Assembly: GCA_009760855.2 (NCBI GenBank)
Contig: WPIO01000064.1
Coordinates: 762,001-826,000 of the forward strand
DNA: 64,000 nucleotides
From: Cristatella mucedo
Taxonomy: Eukaryota; Bryozoa; Phylactolaemata; Cristatellidae
Reading direction: 5' to 3'
The notes below the pieces were generated by a model. It had not been told where the DNA came from and made no database searches. It saw only the letters and a program-made list of their open reading frames with translations. Of the stretch, positions 32,690-43,700 are shown in pieces. Each line of letters starts with the position of its first letter. Positions within the stretch are counted from its first letter, which is position 1. Made by a program: the position numbers and the translations under genes.

Positions 32690-34740
32690 TTTGTTCAGCG
32701 CTCGCGCGGGTTAATGTCCTCCGGTCGCTAGCAGCCGACGAACAGGTTCGCTCCAGCTACAGCGGACGTCGGAAACGCGGCGGCGCCGGCGACGGCGGTC
32801 GTCGCTGCGCCACCGCCGAGCGCTTCGCCGCGCGCCCGGCGATCCGGGAGCAACGCAATGCGCAGCGGCAGAGCAGACGATAGGCGTGCAGCGAGTGAGT
32901 GCGGCTGCTGCTCAAAGGGGCGAGCGCTCATATGCCAGCGAGCTCCAAGCTCTCGACGGTCGGCACAATGTTCGCCGGCCAATCGTAGCTGACGCGTCTA
33001 CGACTCGCTTTCACACTTCAAGCCTCTGGCCTTGAGCGGCGGTCGTCAGCCAGTGACGTCAGCGCGAGTTCGAGCCACCGCAGCGCACTGCTCGCCTCGT
33101 TTTGCGAAGACAGCTTTGCTTTCTCAGTCATCCGTACGTCCGACCGGTCTGACGTCTTGCCCGGCAGGCGCCGGCGTCTTCTCGTTCCGCAGGCTGCCGG
33201 TGACGTCAGCCTAGCGAAGCCGGGTACCGGTGATCGGCGGCGGCCGTCGACCTGCTTCAGCCGGCTTTATTTCGGCCGGATCAGAGCTTCGGAAGGATCA
33301 GAGCCTCGGACTCCACGAGCCAGCAGCCTCCAGCCTCCGAGAGCTACGCTACAAGTCCATCGCCTCCGGTAGCGGAGAGCCGGCGAAAGCGGTCTCCGCT
33401 GACACGCTCAGCCGGAAGCTCCCTGTTGGCTGATCGTCCATGACGCGTCGGCCATCGCATCGCACGTGGGCCCGAGTCTGACCGAGTCGAGCCTGCCCAG
33501 AAGTCGGCGTGAGTAAAGGTAGGCCTCCCGATGGCCGCTGCCGCCGCCAGCCAATGGCGCCCGGCCGCCGGGACTCAGAGGGAAGCCCGACGCTCCGATG
33601 CCCCGCGAGCGCCCGACTTCGCTCACGGCCGCAGGCGACCGAGCATGATGGCACATCGGCTGACGAAGAAAGAGCAGCCATTGTCCCCTCGGCAGCTCTG
33701 GCCTGCGCCGGCCTTTGGTCGGGAAAGAGAATTTCCGCACAATGAATTCCTGGCAGTCATCGTGCGGAAATGGGGCTTGTGCCCCACGGGGCTGCTCCTC
33801 GAAGCCGCAGTCGTGAATGCTGGTAGCGCCGCATTCAAGAGAGACCGCCGGCAGCGCGGCCAGTAGACGAGGTAGCGGACGAGACATTTATCCCACCACG
33901 GCCCACGCAGCGGGGCTGCGACCTGGGCGGGGCGCCCCCTATTCCTACGCTGCCCCCCACCGTGACCGCCGCCGCCGACGACGACGACGTAATTATGCGT
34001 TAGTTCCCACTCGATGAGCGACTGTTGAGTTCGGGTAGAATAAAGCTGCGAGTTTTTGTGCACGATAAATGCTCGCTAATCGCGGGTCTAGCCCCGCCTA
34101 CATAGAGCTCTTGCGGGTCTTGCTACCTCCAAAAATTGTTTCGAAGTCTTGCCCTCCCCTCGTAGACGAAAATCCCGGCTGCGCCGCTGGATTTGGCGAC
34201 GACGCCGGATAATCTCGCTTCTCGGTAACAGTTTCGCTCGCTGCCCAAGTGCGTAGTAGCTGGACCGCCGCCGTCGATCTCCCGACGCAGTCCTAGTCAG
34301 CGACGCCGCCCAGAGGAGGGGGCGCTGGCTTAGCGGCGGCCACTCGAGCGGCTTGGAATGGACCGGAATGAGAGCGCGCAGGCGGCCGGCGGCCGGCACG
34401 AGCTTCCAGCGCGGCGACGCAGGGCCGGCCTCTCGGCCGAGGCGAATCGTTCATCTTATCGTCATAAACGCATCCCTTTACGTAATTAAAATCGCGCCGA
34501 TCGTAGGCCCGCGAGTGGTAAACTGTTTCGTGCGAGTTCTCCAACTCAAAGTTGGAGCCTTGGTCGTTATTACTGGGCGTTGCCATTTCTGAAGCTAAAG
34601 CCAAGTTTTTGCCGCCGATTGTGAACGGGCTAGATGAGCCGCGGTACGGGGTGCTACTTTTTCAAAAGTACAGCAGTCAGCCTTGCAGCCAGCACAGCTT
34701 GGACAGCGCACACGCAGAAAGTCTTATCACTTGTCACATT
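32690..34740. promoter_or_regulatory. CpG-rich block 2 with a strong plus-strand splice donor
   Basis: GC-rich and CpG-dense. Around 33,508 on plus the sequence gaagtcggc|gtgagtaaag matches a splice donor well, so 32.7-33.5 kb could be an untranslated or short coding first exon. Overlapping frames on both strands are open because of composition. An aataaa lies at about 34,038-34,043. No protein family recognised. Confidence 0.35.
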
Positions 34741-34751
34741 GGTGCGTGTAT

Positions 34752-35445
34752 GAGTAATAATAATAAAAACAATGAGATATTCGTGTTGCACCCTGAGAGA
34801 ACTAAATATCTTAAAGGCGCTCTACCTGTGCTGAAATGAAGCATTTTAATTTGTTAATAATAATATAAGCAATATTAGCACGCATATGAACACTAAGGAC
34901 AATACATACGGGCGCTGCGTCGTTGCAATGAATTTGTGGATTTTTAGCTTCGTTTTGAATTTCAAGTCGGATGATTATTGCAACGTAATAGGAGAGCGAA
35001 TTCCAGGCTTTATGAGCAAATGAACTACTGAAGGCGCGATATCCAAAGGGTGAGAGGTTAGAGGTTAGATAAGCGAACGACCAGAGTCCATGAGTGGACG
35101 TTGCGATGGGCAGCCTGATTCGGAAGTACGTCTATTTGTATTCGGTTTGCCGAAGCAAGAGCATGGAAAGATTTAAAAAGGAGTGACACCTTCGTGAAGT
35201 CGACGGGCTGCTTAAAGGGGAGTCTGTGCAGATTGGTAAAAAGATCGTGAGACAAGGGGAGGACACGGTAATTTTCTCCGCTCCTGTATACCAAACGTGT
35301 GCACCAGAAAGCTGATATGCGTCGGATCATCTGAATATCTTAAGAAGCGTAGGTTTGGAAAAATTCTTACTGTGTGAAGCAAAGAGCTAGAGACGCAAGG
35401 GTAATAAGAGTGAATGCCGGAGCAAAGCAGAGGCCTCTTCTGCCG
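34752..35445 (-). mobile_element. LINE A-like copy, old, minus strand
   Basis: Starts with (TAA)n and the complement of a LINE tail (gcaccctgagagaactaaat). It continues with the complement of the WNSLP region (gcgaattccaggctttatga) and of RQRIDFKVLSLLF (35,150-35,225). Many stops and changed bases; the 5' limit is uncertain. Confidence 0.7.
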
Positions 35446-35549
35446 TTTTAGCATTGCCAAGCGTTTACGAACGAAGGATAAGAAAGAGGAGTGACGCGGT
35501 GATCAAGAAAGAAAGCGACAGAGGAACGAGACACAGTGTGAGTGAGTAA

Positions 35550-35673
35550 GCGTGAGAGAGAGAGAGAGAGTGAGAGGGGGAGGGAGAGAGAGGGGGAGAG
35601 AGAGAGGGAGAGAGAGAGAGAGAGAGAGTGGGAAAAGGAGAGGGAGACAGAGAGAGAGAGGGAGAGAGGGAGG

Positions 35674-35704
<31 letters not shown>

Positions 35705-35811
35705 AGGGAGAGAGGGAGAGAGGGGGAGAGAGAGAGGGGGAGAGAGAGAGGGAGGGAGAGAGAGAGAGTGGGAAAAGGAGAGGGAGAGAGAGAGAGAGGG
35801 AGAAAGGGAGG

Positions 35812-35842
<31 letters not shown>

Positions 35843-35915
35843 AGGGAGACAGAGGGAAAGGAAGAGGGAGGGAGAGAGAGAGAGAGGGCGAGAGAGAGGG
35901 AGTACACGCGAAGGA
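35550..35915. repeat. GA-rich tract with 140-bp higher-order repeat
   Basis: Almost pure purine. The word agtgggaaaaggagagggag occurs at 35,628 and again at 35,768, and the following 50 or so bases also match, so a unit of about 140 bp has been duplicated within the GA tract. Confidence 0.9.
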
Positions 35916-36748
35916 GACAGCAAGAGGATGTGAGAGAAAAGAAGAGAGAGGCACGAGAGAGAAAGCGAGAAAACCGATCGCGACAAAAAAGAAGGACGAG
36001 TGAAGGCAAGTAAAGATAAGTAATTAAGATGAGCCAGAAGGCGAAGGTCAAATAAAGGCGAGGCAGAGAGAGCGGTAGAGGCCAGCTTTTAGAGCAAGAC
36101 AGGGAGCGAACGAGACTGCGAGATGGAAACACGGGCTCTGGACCAGAGGCACTGACCGGAAGAGGATGGTCGGGAGGAAAACAGATCTCAACAAAAAAGC
36201 CGAGAGCCATTTGCAAGCGAGAAAGGAAGGCTGGGTAGATTTTTTAGTGCACACCAATGACGAAGTTTGACACTGCTGTAAAGCGGCACTTCGTACGCCC
36301 GCTTCAGTTCAGCGAACGCGCTCGGCAGTGGCACGACGTGCTCGTTTTATTCATTAGTCAATGTTCATCTTCCTAGCTTCCAACACGCAGAGCAGAGAGC
36401 AGAGCAGAGAGTAGAGAGATTCCTTGCACGCGCTCACCACTATCGCTGCCCGACGTCCGCGACGTCCGCGGACGATCCATACGACGCACGCGAGCCACGG
36501 GATGTGTCGTGCGCGCTCGGCGGAGGACGAGGCTGAGGAGTGGGAGGCCAGGGCGGGAGCAAGCCTGCTTCCTGATCCGACGCGTGACCGGCGCTGACTC
36601 GGTAGACGCCGGCTCGCGGTAGCTCCTGGCTGGGCGCTCACTGTTCGCGACGCCGTTCCGGCAGTTCCGCAGCCGCTGCGCTGGTCTCCGCTGGCTGCCT
36701 GCACATTGCTCTCGACGGCCCGGCATCCGCTTCGAATCGTTGCAGGCG
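35916..36748. promoter_or_regulatory. Upstream region of the 36.7 kb gene, CpG-rich from about 36,430
   Basis: GC and CpG density rise toward the start codon at 36,749. A gagcagagagcagagcagag-type tract lies at about 36,390-36,420. No TATA box is obvious; a CpG-island promoter is likely for the exon that follows. Confidence 0.4.
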
Positions 36749-37198
36749 ATGGGATGCCAAGCCTCGAGGTCCAACGCGGTAGCCGAAGGTGTCATCAAGG
36801 TCAAGGCGGTGGACTCACCGGACGTCGCTCCGTCCGTCAGCGCGCCGGTAGTCGAGGCCGAGCCTCTCGCCGAGGCGGCGCTGGTCGCGCCGGAGGCGCC
36901 AGCCGCCGCCGCCAACGGCTCCGCCGCGCAGCCCGAGGCCTCGAGCAGCACCGGCGTCTCTGCCAGACTGTCAACGTCGACTGAACCGCCCGTCCCCTCG
37001 TCAGCTTCAACCGACAGCCCGGTCCGGAAGCGGCCGGTAGGTGGCGCATGCCTTGCGGGAGGGGTAGCGGTCGGATCGCCACGGATCCGAGAGTTGGGAT
37101 CCGAGGCCCAATTCTCCCCCAACGCGCGCAGCCAGGTGCCATCGGACGTGGATGCGTCAAGAGAGCGAAACTACGACGAAGAGCCTCGATGCCGCAAG
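36749..37198 (+). CDS. First coding exon of an N-myristoylated, disordered protein (candidate gene)
   Basis: An ATG at 36,749 in a strong context (G at -3, G at +4) opens a frame that begins MGCQASRSNAVAEG. This fits the N-myristoylation rule (Gly2, Ser6), with Cys3 available for palmitoylation, so membrane anchoring is predicted. The rest of the exon (150 codons) is rich in Ala, Pro, Ser and Val with acidic residues, no hydrophobic core and no domain, so probably disordered. A consensus donor gccgcaag|gtaatact at 37,198/37,199 ends the exon after residues reading YDEEPRCRK. Reading past the donor gives a stop at 37,243. Frames on the other strand are open only through GC bias. Later exons were not found. 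I do not recognise the family; MARCKS/BASP1-like acidic myristoylated proteins are an analogy, not an assignment. Confidence 0.5.
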
Positions 37199-38030
37199 GT
37201 AATACTTAAAAAAAGACGCAAAGAGATGCAAAAAACGGAGTAGCAAAGGGCGTCGCTCGCGCGTGGTCCCGGCCAGTCGTCGTCTGCGCTCGTGCGTCGT
37301 CGGCGTCGTCGTCTTCTGCGAAGCTGCGTGCGCAGCAGCCGCGGCTTCGCTTGCTTGCGCGCCCGCACTTCCGCTGGACGCAGCCGCCGCCGCCGCCGCC
37401 GCCTGAATCGTGAGCGCTTTGAGTCACCAATCTAGCGTGTGGCGGTTTGACAAAGCGAGCTCGACTTGGCCGAACTATGGCGCCCGCCCTAGCTGGCGAA
37501 ACGCATTGTGTGCGCGGCCGACAAATCAGTTGACCCCAGCGCCGAGCCCTGGCTAAAATAAGAGCTAGCGACTAGCTTACGTCACCGTCTAAAGGACGTA
37601 GCAACCGGCGGCGGGAGGTTTTTGAGGTCATTTAGAAACCGACCGCTCGAGCTACGATCGGTCGTCGAGCGCTTCGGCTCTCGGTGCTTTGACCTGCTGC
37701 ACTCCCGACTCATGCGATGCATCGACTCGTCGTTAGGGCAAGTAAAGCCGCGCATCCGGAAGTCGGCCATCGACGCGGCGCCCTGCCCCATACGACGCCG
37801 ACGCGCCCGTCGACGCCCTGAGCCAGCACGTGACCTCTGACCTCACCGCCGCCGCGCTAACGTATTCGCTGCTGCTCATTTTAAGCTACCCAAGGTCTGT
37901 TGCAGGTTAGAAAGAAAGCAGAGACAGCTAGGAACAACGATCACATGACGCTCGACGATTGGTTCAACTATTCGTTCGAAATCACCGACGTCACTTCGCG
38001 AGCGCCTCCAAAGCAAATACCGAAGTAGGA
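37199..38030. other. CpG-rich sequence downstream of the exon (likely intron 1)
   Basis: Contains cgg/cgc-rich trinucleotide runs (about 37,290-37,410). No further exon of the 36.7 kb gene could be identified. Frames at 37,582-37,840 on both strands are composition-driven. Confidence 0.35.
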
Positions 38031-38228
38031 CCGATTGACTGCGAGCCTGTTTGCTAGCCTGTGCAGCAATGCTGCTATGTTTTCTAGCCTCTTAAGCAAT
38101 GCTGCTCTGCCATCGAGCTGTAGGAATTCACCCACTGCCAGCATTCCCCCCCCCCGGTGGACCCTAGAACATTACCCCTTTGTTGTTGAATGTTTAACTA
38201 AGAATACAGATATATACATATATACATA

Positions 38229-38855
38229 TGTGATTAAATTAAGTTCATGCTCTATTAAAATAAAATCAACTCAGTATAATTGGAGGAATGAATGGAATAG
38301 GAGGATAGTTTTTAATGGAGCGAGCGGCGGTTTCGGCTGCTGCGACCGCGGCGAGCTATACAGTTTGGTTCCGCGGAAGTTAGATCTCGCTCGACGCCGC
38401 CAGGCACGTGTTCGTACCCGTCAAAGCGGGCGCGTGCTACGGTGTGCCGCACGTTCCAGCAAATGAGCGCTAAGCCTCAGAGGTCTACGGAGTATAACTC
38501 AACCTCAAGAGATCTAATTATGCCTTAATACGCACTAATTAAAGCGCGGAATACGAGCAAGGGTGGATGTAGGCGGCGGAGGCGCAGCCCGGCCTAAACT
38601 CTAAAACCCTAAAACCCTAAACTCTAAACGCTAAAGCCTTAACAGTAAAAACCCTAAACCCTAAATTCTAAACCCCAAACCCTAAGAACCCTAAACCCTA
38701 AATGCTAAAACCTAAACACTAAACTCTAAACACTAAGAACCCTAAACCCTAAAACCAAAAGATATACCTGGGGAAATGCCCTACCCCAGGGGGAAATGTC
38801 CGGTGGGGGAATGTTCAGGAGGGAAACGTCTGGGGGGATGTCCGTACCCCACCCC
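38229..38855 (+). repeat. Dispersed repeat with internal CCCTAAA array, copy 2
   Basis: Same block order as copy 1 at 276-882. It has ttaagttcatgct near the start, aggcacgtgttcgtacccgt, gcctcagaggtctac, ggcggcggaggcgcagcccg, a degenerate CCCTAAA array (38,595-38,755), and the G-rich end with gggggaaatgtccg words, closing at gtccgtacccc. It is preceded by a short ATATACATATA tract. Confidence 0.8.
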
Positions 38856-39420
38856 GGGTCCGGACCGCATATACGACTCTGGAACCGCGGGAAGCCCACC
38901 TCGTTCGATAGCGAAGGCACTGGCCACAGACTTCGGCGATTGGCTACCTATTTTCAGCGCCACTGAGTAGCGATGTATGTGAACACAGTTCTCAAGTTTA
39001 GGAATAGCCATGTCTAATTTAAATTACAGGCCCAAATCCTTCGTAGGATGAGTTTAATTAGGTTTTCAAAGCGAGCAGTTTCCAATGTGATAGCGATCGC
39101 GCCTCGCTCATTGTTGGCCATTTGCTAAAGATAGTTAGCCTCAAGCATAAAGGAAAAAGTGAAATGGCGACGATAATGTATTCTGTAGAGCACATCAATA
39201 CAATAAAATCGATATCCAGATGCTATACAGACAGCTTGTTGTAAGAGAAGTGGTAACCGAGAGCTTATGATCTGCAAGGGATCGTGCTTAGACGAGCATC
39301 CAAAATCACACAAGAAGACACTAAGGGCTGCTGCCATCTCAGACTGCATTGAATCATGCATCCTTAAACGCACAAAGCACGCAGGAACACAAAATGCAAG
39401 TTTTCTGGAGCGAATGGAAT
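38856..39420. other. Unassigned sequence
   Basis: Short frames only (for example 39,125-39,373 minus); nothing recognisable. Confidence 0.4.
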
Positions 39421-39424
39421 GCGG

Positions 39425-39655
39425 GACGTGGCCGGCGCGTCTTTGGTGACATGTAGGCTAGAACGAGGCTCGTCAAGTCGCCTCAGCGCTTAACAGGAAG
39501 CCAGTGAGGCTCAGGCAGAAGTGTCGTGATGTGGTAGCAACGCCGTCGGTGACAGAAGAGACACATTTTGCGTCAGTTCCAGTCGATTAAGGGCGAAGTC
39601 CCGAAATCCTGACAAAGAAAACTGTCGTAATCTAATCCCAATGTCACAGACAAGT
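39425..39655 (-). mobile_element. LINE A-like fragment, old
   Basis: Complement of the RERRSCHITPLLADLHWLPV region (gaagccagtgaggctcaggc then agaagtgtcgtgatgtggta), and of the region coding RLDFCN. No 3' tail retained. Confidence 0.6.
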
Positions 39656-39999
39656 TAACCATTTTTTTAATAATACTATTGCGATTATAGAACCATTGCT
39701 ATAGCGCGCTACCAGAACTGAATTTCTTTTCTTGCCACTTCGCACGTACTTTGAAGCAAGCATGTCACTGCACATCGTGACACATGGTCACAATGGCACG
39801 ATGCTCCTCAATAGTGCCCTAACGGACCTTTGTCTGTTTCCTGGCGGCATGGCTTGCCTGTGTATGACTGAGTGTGACTAACCTGAGAGTCAACTTACAG
39901 CGGCCGAGGGTCGTTTTTCACTTTTTCGCCATTGTCTTTGCACGATAATCGTCTGGCTCTTCATGCTTGGCTACGTAGAATAATTTATTCGTAAGTAAC
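39656..39999. other. Unassigned, possibly LINE 3' UTR
   Basis: Contains words like catgtcactgcacatcgtga that loosely recall LINE A 3' UTR on plus, but the match is weak. A plus-strand tail follows at 40,000. Confidence 0.3.
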
Positions 40000-40097
40000 T
40001 ATTGGTTAATGCTTCGCTGCAGTGAACTGTGAAGCACTTGAGCAGAGATTGCATTCTCATAGACACTGTACACAATGTGTCTTATTATTATTATTAA
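40000..40097 (+). mobile_element. LINE A-like 3' tail, plus strand
   Basis: gaagcacttgagcagagatt, then gcattctcatagacactgta and (ATT)n at 40,082-40,097 copy the LINE tail hairpin and microsatellite. It meets a minus-strand LINE body directly, forming an inverted junction. Confidence 0.6.
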
Positions 40098-40510
40098 TTA
40101 GCATGGTGTCGGCTTACATAAGCAACAACGGAAAGTTCGCAAGAACCCAGCCAATGGACAATTAGGCCTTTTAGTTTCTTCTTAAATGTCAAGTCAAGGG
40201 ATGTGGGGATGAATGTCGATAGCGAGCTTCACGCTCTGTATGCAAAGTCTGAAAAAATACTTAGGTTTTCTTAGAGGCTCAGCCATGCGACCAGACGAAA
40301 AGAAGTGAGTGGTACGTAGCGAAGTTTTATTCGAAAGTATTTCTGATACGTGGGCTGGCGCCAGAGAATTAAGGGAACTGAAAGTGAGTGGCAGAATCTT
40401 CAGCTTTATGGGTAACGAATGCAGATTGGTGAGAAGTGTCGTAATGTAATGAGACAGTTTCAACCTTCGCGATCAAAGAGCAAGCTACCGAGTCTTGAAC
40501 TTAACGGTAA
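40098..40510 (-). mobile_element. LINE A-like C-terminal fragment, minus strand
   Basis: Minus frame 40,194-40,463 reads TLLTNLHSLPIKLKILPLTF and SSLNSLAPAHVSEIL, the LHWLPVKQRI..LAPAYLSDIL block of LINE A in diverged form. No tail. Confidence 0.75.
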
Positions 40511-40529
40511 GCGTCGTATTTCACAGGCA

Positions 40530-41045
40530 GGAATATCTGTGAGTAATGAGTTGCACACATGTAGATAGAGTATTAATAATACATCGATCCGCTGACTTGG
40601 CATTCTTATCCAAGTATAGACTCGAATCTCATGACTCAAATCGTTTAGCTTTAACTTGTACGAACGTCAAACGTCCTTGGAGACCGGGCCTTTTTTGTTC
40701 CTATGCTCCTGAAGCCTGGAACTCACTTCCGACTTTCGTTACGACATCCTCTGACTTGACGACATTTAAAAAGAAGCTAAAAACGCTAATGTTTCTCACA
40801 GCATTTGGTAGGTTCTTGAGATTTGTCTTTTACGTGCTCGTGCGTGCTGACTCTGTGAATGCTGTCGCTAACCATTTTTGCGTCACCACTGTGCATGTCA
40901 CCTCTAACCACGTTATGTTTGTTGACATGTCGATGTTACCATCAGCCATGCAATCTTACTTACCTTACATAAAATGTAAAGGGTCTAGAAAAAGATTGTT
41001 GTCTGAGGGAGGTACACAAATGTATTATTATTACTATTATTATTG
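40530..41045 (+). mobile_element. LINE A-like C-terminal fragment and tail, plus strand
   Basis: Frame 40,546-41,091 contains CSYAPEAWNSLPTFVTTSSD, then LTTFKKKLKTLMFLTAF. The 3' UTR and (ATT)n tail (41,022-41,045) follow. It faces away from the preceding minus-strand fragment. Confidence 0.8.
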
Positions 41046-41284
41046 TGCAAGTCCGAACCTTTGCAATTTTGAGACGCTAAAAGTTGGCTGACTTCGTAAT
41101 GGTGGTGATGAGGTTAGCTAGAAGAGAAAAGCTTATGGCCTGAAACAGGACGCTAGACTCTATGCAAAGGCCATGCATGAGTTGGATTGAAGGAGCCCGA
41201 TTTGTGGGTTAGAATTGCCTGCTTATGAGTGACACCAGATTTTTACCCAGCAAGTGTTTAATTTTTATTCTATTAATTAAATTT

Positions 41285-41665
41285 CGTTGGCTTTCAAGTG
41301 CAAATGTCAGCAAGGCGTGCTGCAAGGAAGTTCGGAGAGTTTGAGAAGCTCCTCACGGCCTGTCAAGGATCACAGCCAGCGAAAGTGCTTGCACATGAGT
41401 TTCATATGCATAAAATGAAAGATTTGGCTGCTTTTGAAGGTTAAATAGACAAGAGGAAGAGTTCAAATTGTGAAAAAACGCTGACCTTGCGCAGATCCAT
41501 TGGTAAAAGCATGCTTTAAGGGCTCACTGGATGATCTGTGGATGTTGACACTTACTCACTGAAATATCTCACCAAGATTGAACCTCGACCATTTCAGTGC
41601 ATTGCCCGCAATGCCTGGGGAAGAAGTAATGAGCTCAAATATCTGCAGTAGGCGCTGGCCGCGAC
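41285..41665 (-). mobile_element. LINE A RT-core fragment, very old, minus strand
   Basis: On minus, 41,570-41,660 reads GIAGNALKWSRFNLGEIFQ, a diverged form of the ITGTALQWFRSYLSG block. Further sequence down to 41,285 keeps scraps of the PLADV, FHFYADDTQL and SLAACIDDI blocks. Heavily mutated. Confidence 0.6.
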
Positions 41666-42555
41666 CTGCATTAGGCGGTGTCTGACAGGCTCTAGTCTGA
41701 TGCCCGTAGCTGGAAGCCGAGATTTGGGCCTCTTGCTTGTTCATGGTAGCCGATCACTCGCAAAGCGCATCCAGCCACTGCAGCTGCCGCGAGCCAGATG
41801 TGAACGAAATCGTTCGCCGTGCGAACGTGTCACTGCCTCGCCCTGATATGAGATTAGCAGTTCGAGCGAGAGCATGACGCAGTCACATCCGCGCAGTAAA
41901 TGTCGCCTAGCGCTGGCTGCCGAGCAGTGAAAGCGCAGCTCATGTGGCTACGCTTCGCTTCTCAGAACCAAGATTATCATTGGACCCGTCCCAGAAGTCC
42001 CTGCAAGCACGTGACCTACGCAGGACGCCAGCTCGCGAGGGGAGGTCGGTGAGCGAATTTCTCGGCTCGAACTTCGTCAGCTCTCGCCCTCGTTAAACGC
42101 CCGGCGGCTGACCGCAGTTGTGGTGGCTGACCACAACTTCGTGGCGGTGGCTTCGCCGAGAATCCTTCGCGACTCCACGAAGAGCTCCAATCAGCTCTCA
42201 GCCCATCGCTCTCAGACGGCCTGCGGCGCCCTGGCGCTGCCATCGCTGGCTACCGCAGCCCGGCAGCGAGCGCTGTTGGAACCACCTCGGGCGCCGCGGG
42301 TTCGCGGGCCCGCGACAAGTCGCCAATGCCGACGACGCGTTCGCACGACCTTTCGAGACGGCCGCCACGCTAGGAGACCGTTCGCGCTCACGTTTTTTGC
42401 ACGAACCATGGAGCTTGTTCCGAACGGAGAGAAGTGCACTTTCTCGTTCTCATCTAACAAATCGACATTGTAATTATCTTGCGGCACCGAGCTCAGCAGC
42501 CGCCGGTGCGAAGCCGCAGAGCTGCGTGCGTCCAGTGCACCCTCTCTTTTCTGCC

Positions 42556-42771
42556 TGTGCACTGGATGCCGGAAGTGCCCCGGAAGCTGCCAATACACCG
42601 GATGCTGCCAGTGCACCGGATGCTGCCAGTACACCGGATGCTGGCAGTGAACCGGATGCTACCAATGCACCGGATGCTGCTAACACACCGGATGCTGCCA
42701 GTGCACCGGATGCTACCAGTGCACCGGATGCTGCCAGTGCATTGGACGCTGCCAGTACCGGACGCTGTCAG
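42556..42771 (+). repeat. 18-bp minisatellite (ccggatgctgccagtgca)
   Basis: About 12 units with small changes. In one plus frame it would read repeated A-P-D-A-A-S/T; other frames give P-V-H-R-M-L and complements. All frames stay open, so coding is not shown. Confidence 0.92.
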
Positions 42772-43310
42772 CACTTGGCGCTTGGCCAGTTCCTGCTGCC
42801 ACTGCTCCAAATCTACGCAGGGACGGGTCGCAGTCCCGAGCTGCCGACAACGAACCGTCGGCTTGAGCCGCCTGTCGAGGGCCAGCTGTTCAAATGACGC
42901 ACTTCACTTGGGCCAGCCTACCTGAGTTGCCACCTCGAGGACTTCAAAAAATATGATCTTCCCGCTAAAAATCGCACCCGTCGGGAAACCGACGCTGACC
43001 GCTGAGCGCCCGGGCGGCTGCGCTCAGCTCCACTGGCTCGTCCGGCATCCGCACGCGGAGCTACTGCCGAAGCTCCTCGTGCGAGAGCGGGCGGGGCGGC
43101 GCGGCGGCCGCGGTTCGGCCCCGCCCTTCCCTTTCCGAACGAGCACCGCACGGCAGCTGCCGTGGAAAAATACACGCACTCGTCAAACTCGGCGGCGGCG
43201 GCTCCTGAACGACGGACGTGCGGTGCGGCCGGTGCGTCCGTCGTGTCAAGGTGGCCGCCGCAATCGCTCTTCGGTCTTCCTGCGGTCGCACCCGGTCGAT
43301 GTAGCCGCGG

Positions 43311-43509
43311 GGTGGAGCAGCGATGGAGCAGCGATGGAGCAGCAATGGAGCAGCGATGGAGCAGCGATGGAGCAGGGATGGAGCAGCAATGGAGCAGCGA
43401 TGGAGCAGAGATTGAGCAGCGATTGAGCCGCGATGGAGCAACGATGGAGCAGCGATTGAGCAGCGATGGAGCAATGATGGAGCAGCGATTGAGCAGCGAT
43501 GGAGCCGCG
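43311..43509 (+). repeat. 11-bp minisatellite (gatggagcagc)
   Basis: About 17 to 18 units of gatggagcagc with single-base variants (gattgagcagc, aatggagcagc). Because 11 is not a multiple of three the reading frame rotates, so it is unlikely to be a coding repeat under selection. Confidence 0.95.
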
Positions 43510-43700
43510 AGCCGATAGGGAAAGGAAGCCGCGAGTGTCGGTCAGCGCAGCATCGCGTACGGACGAGGTGCGCCCGTTCGACGTAACTCGCTGAAGAGCG
43601 GCGGCAAAGTCAATTTCGCCGATGGTGTGAGCCAGCGGAGGCGGCGGCGGTGGCGCGGCGGCCACTCTACCGCGCGGCGGCTTTTGTTGCCTTCCTAAGC

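Larger units (their letters stand above)
42000..43700. promoter_or_regulatory. CpG-rich block 3 with two minisatellites
   Basis: CpG-dense sequence with open frames on both strands. The longest plus frame (42,118-42,897) starts at TTG, not ATG, and is kept open by GC bias and by an 18-bp repeat that is a multiple of three, so I do not call it a gene. A promoter or first-exon region is possible. Confidence 0.3.

Noticed and set aside
36740-37243. A single-exon gene of 167 codons
   Set aside because: The frame starts at TTG; the ATG is at 36,749, and a consensus donor at 37,198 makes the last 15 codons before the stop likely intronic.
42118-42897. A 259-codon plus-strand protein with PDAAS repeats
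   Set aside because: No ATG start; frames on both strands are equally open because of GC bias and an 18-bp repeat. No splice or domain support.
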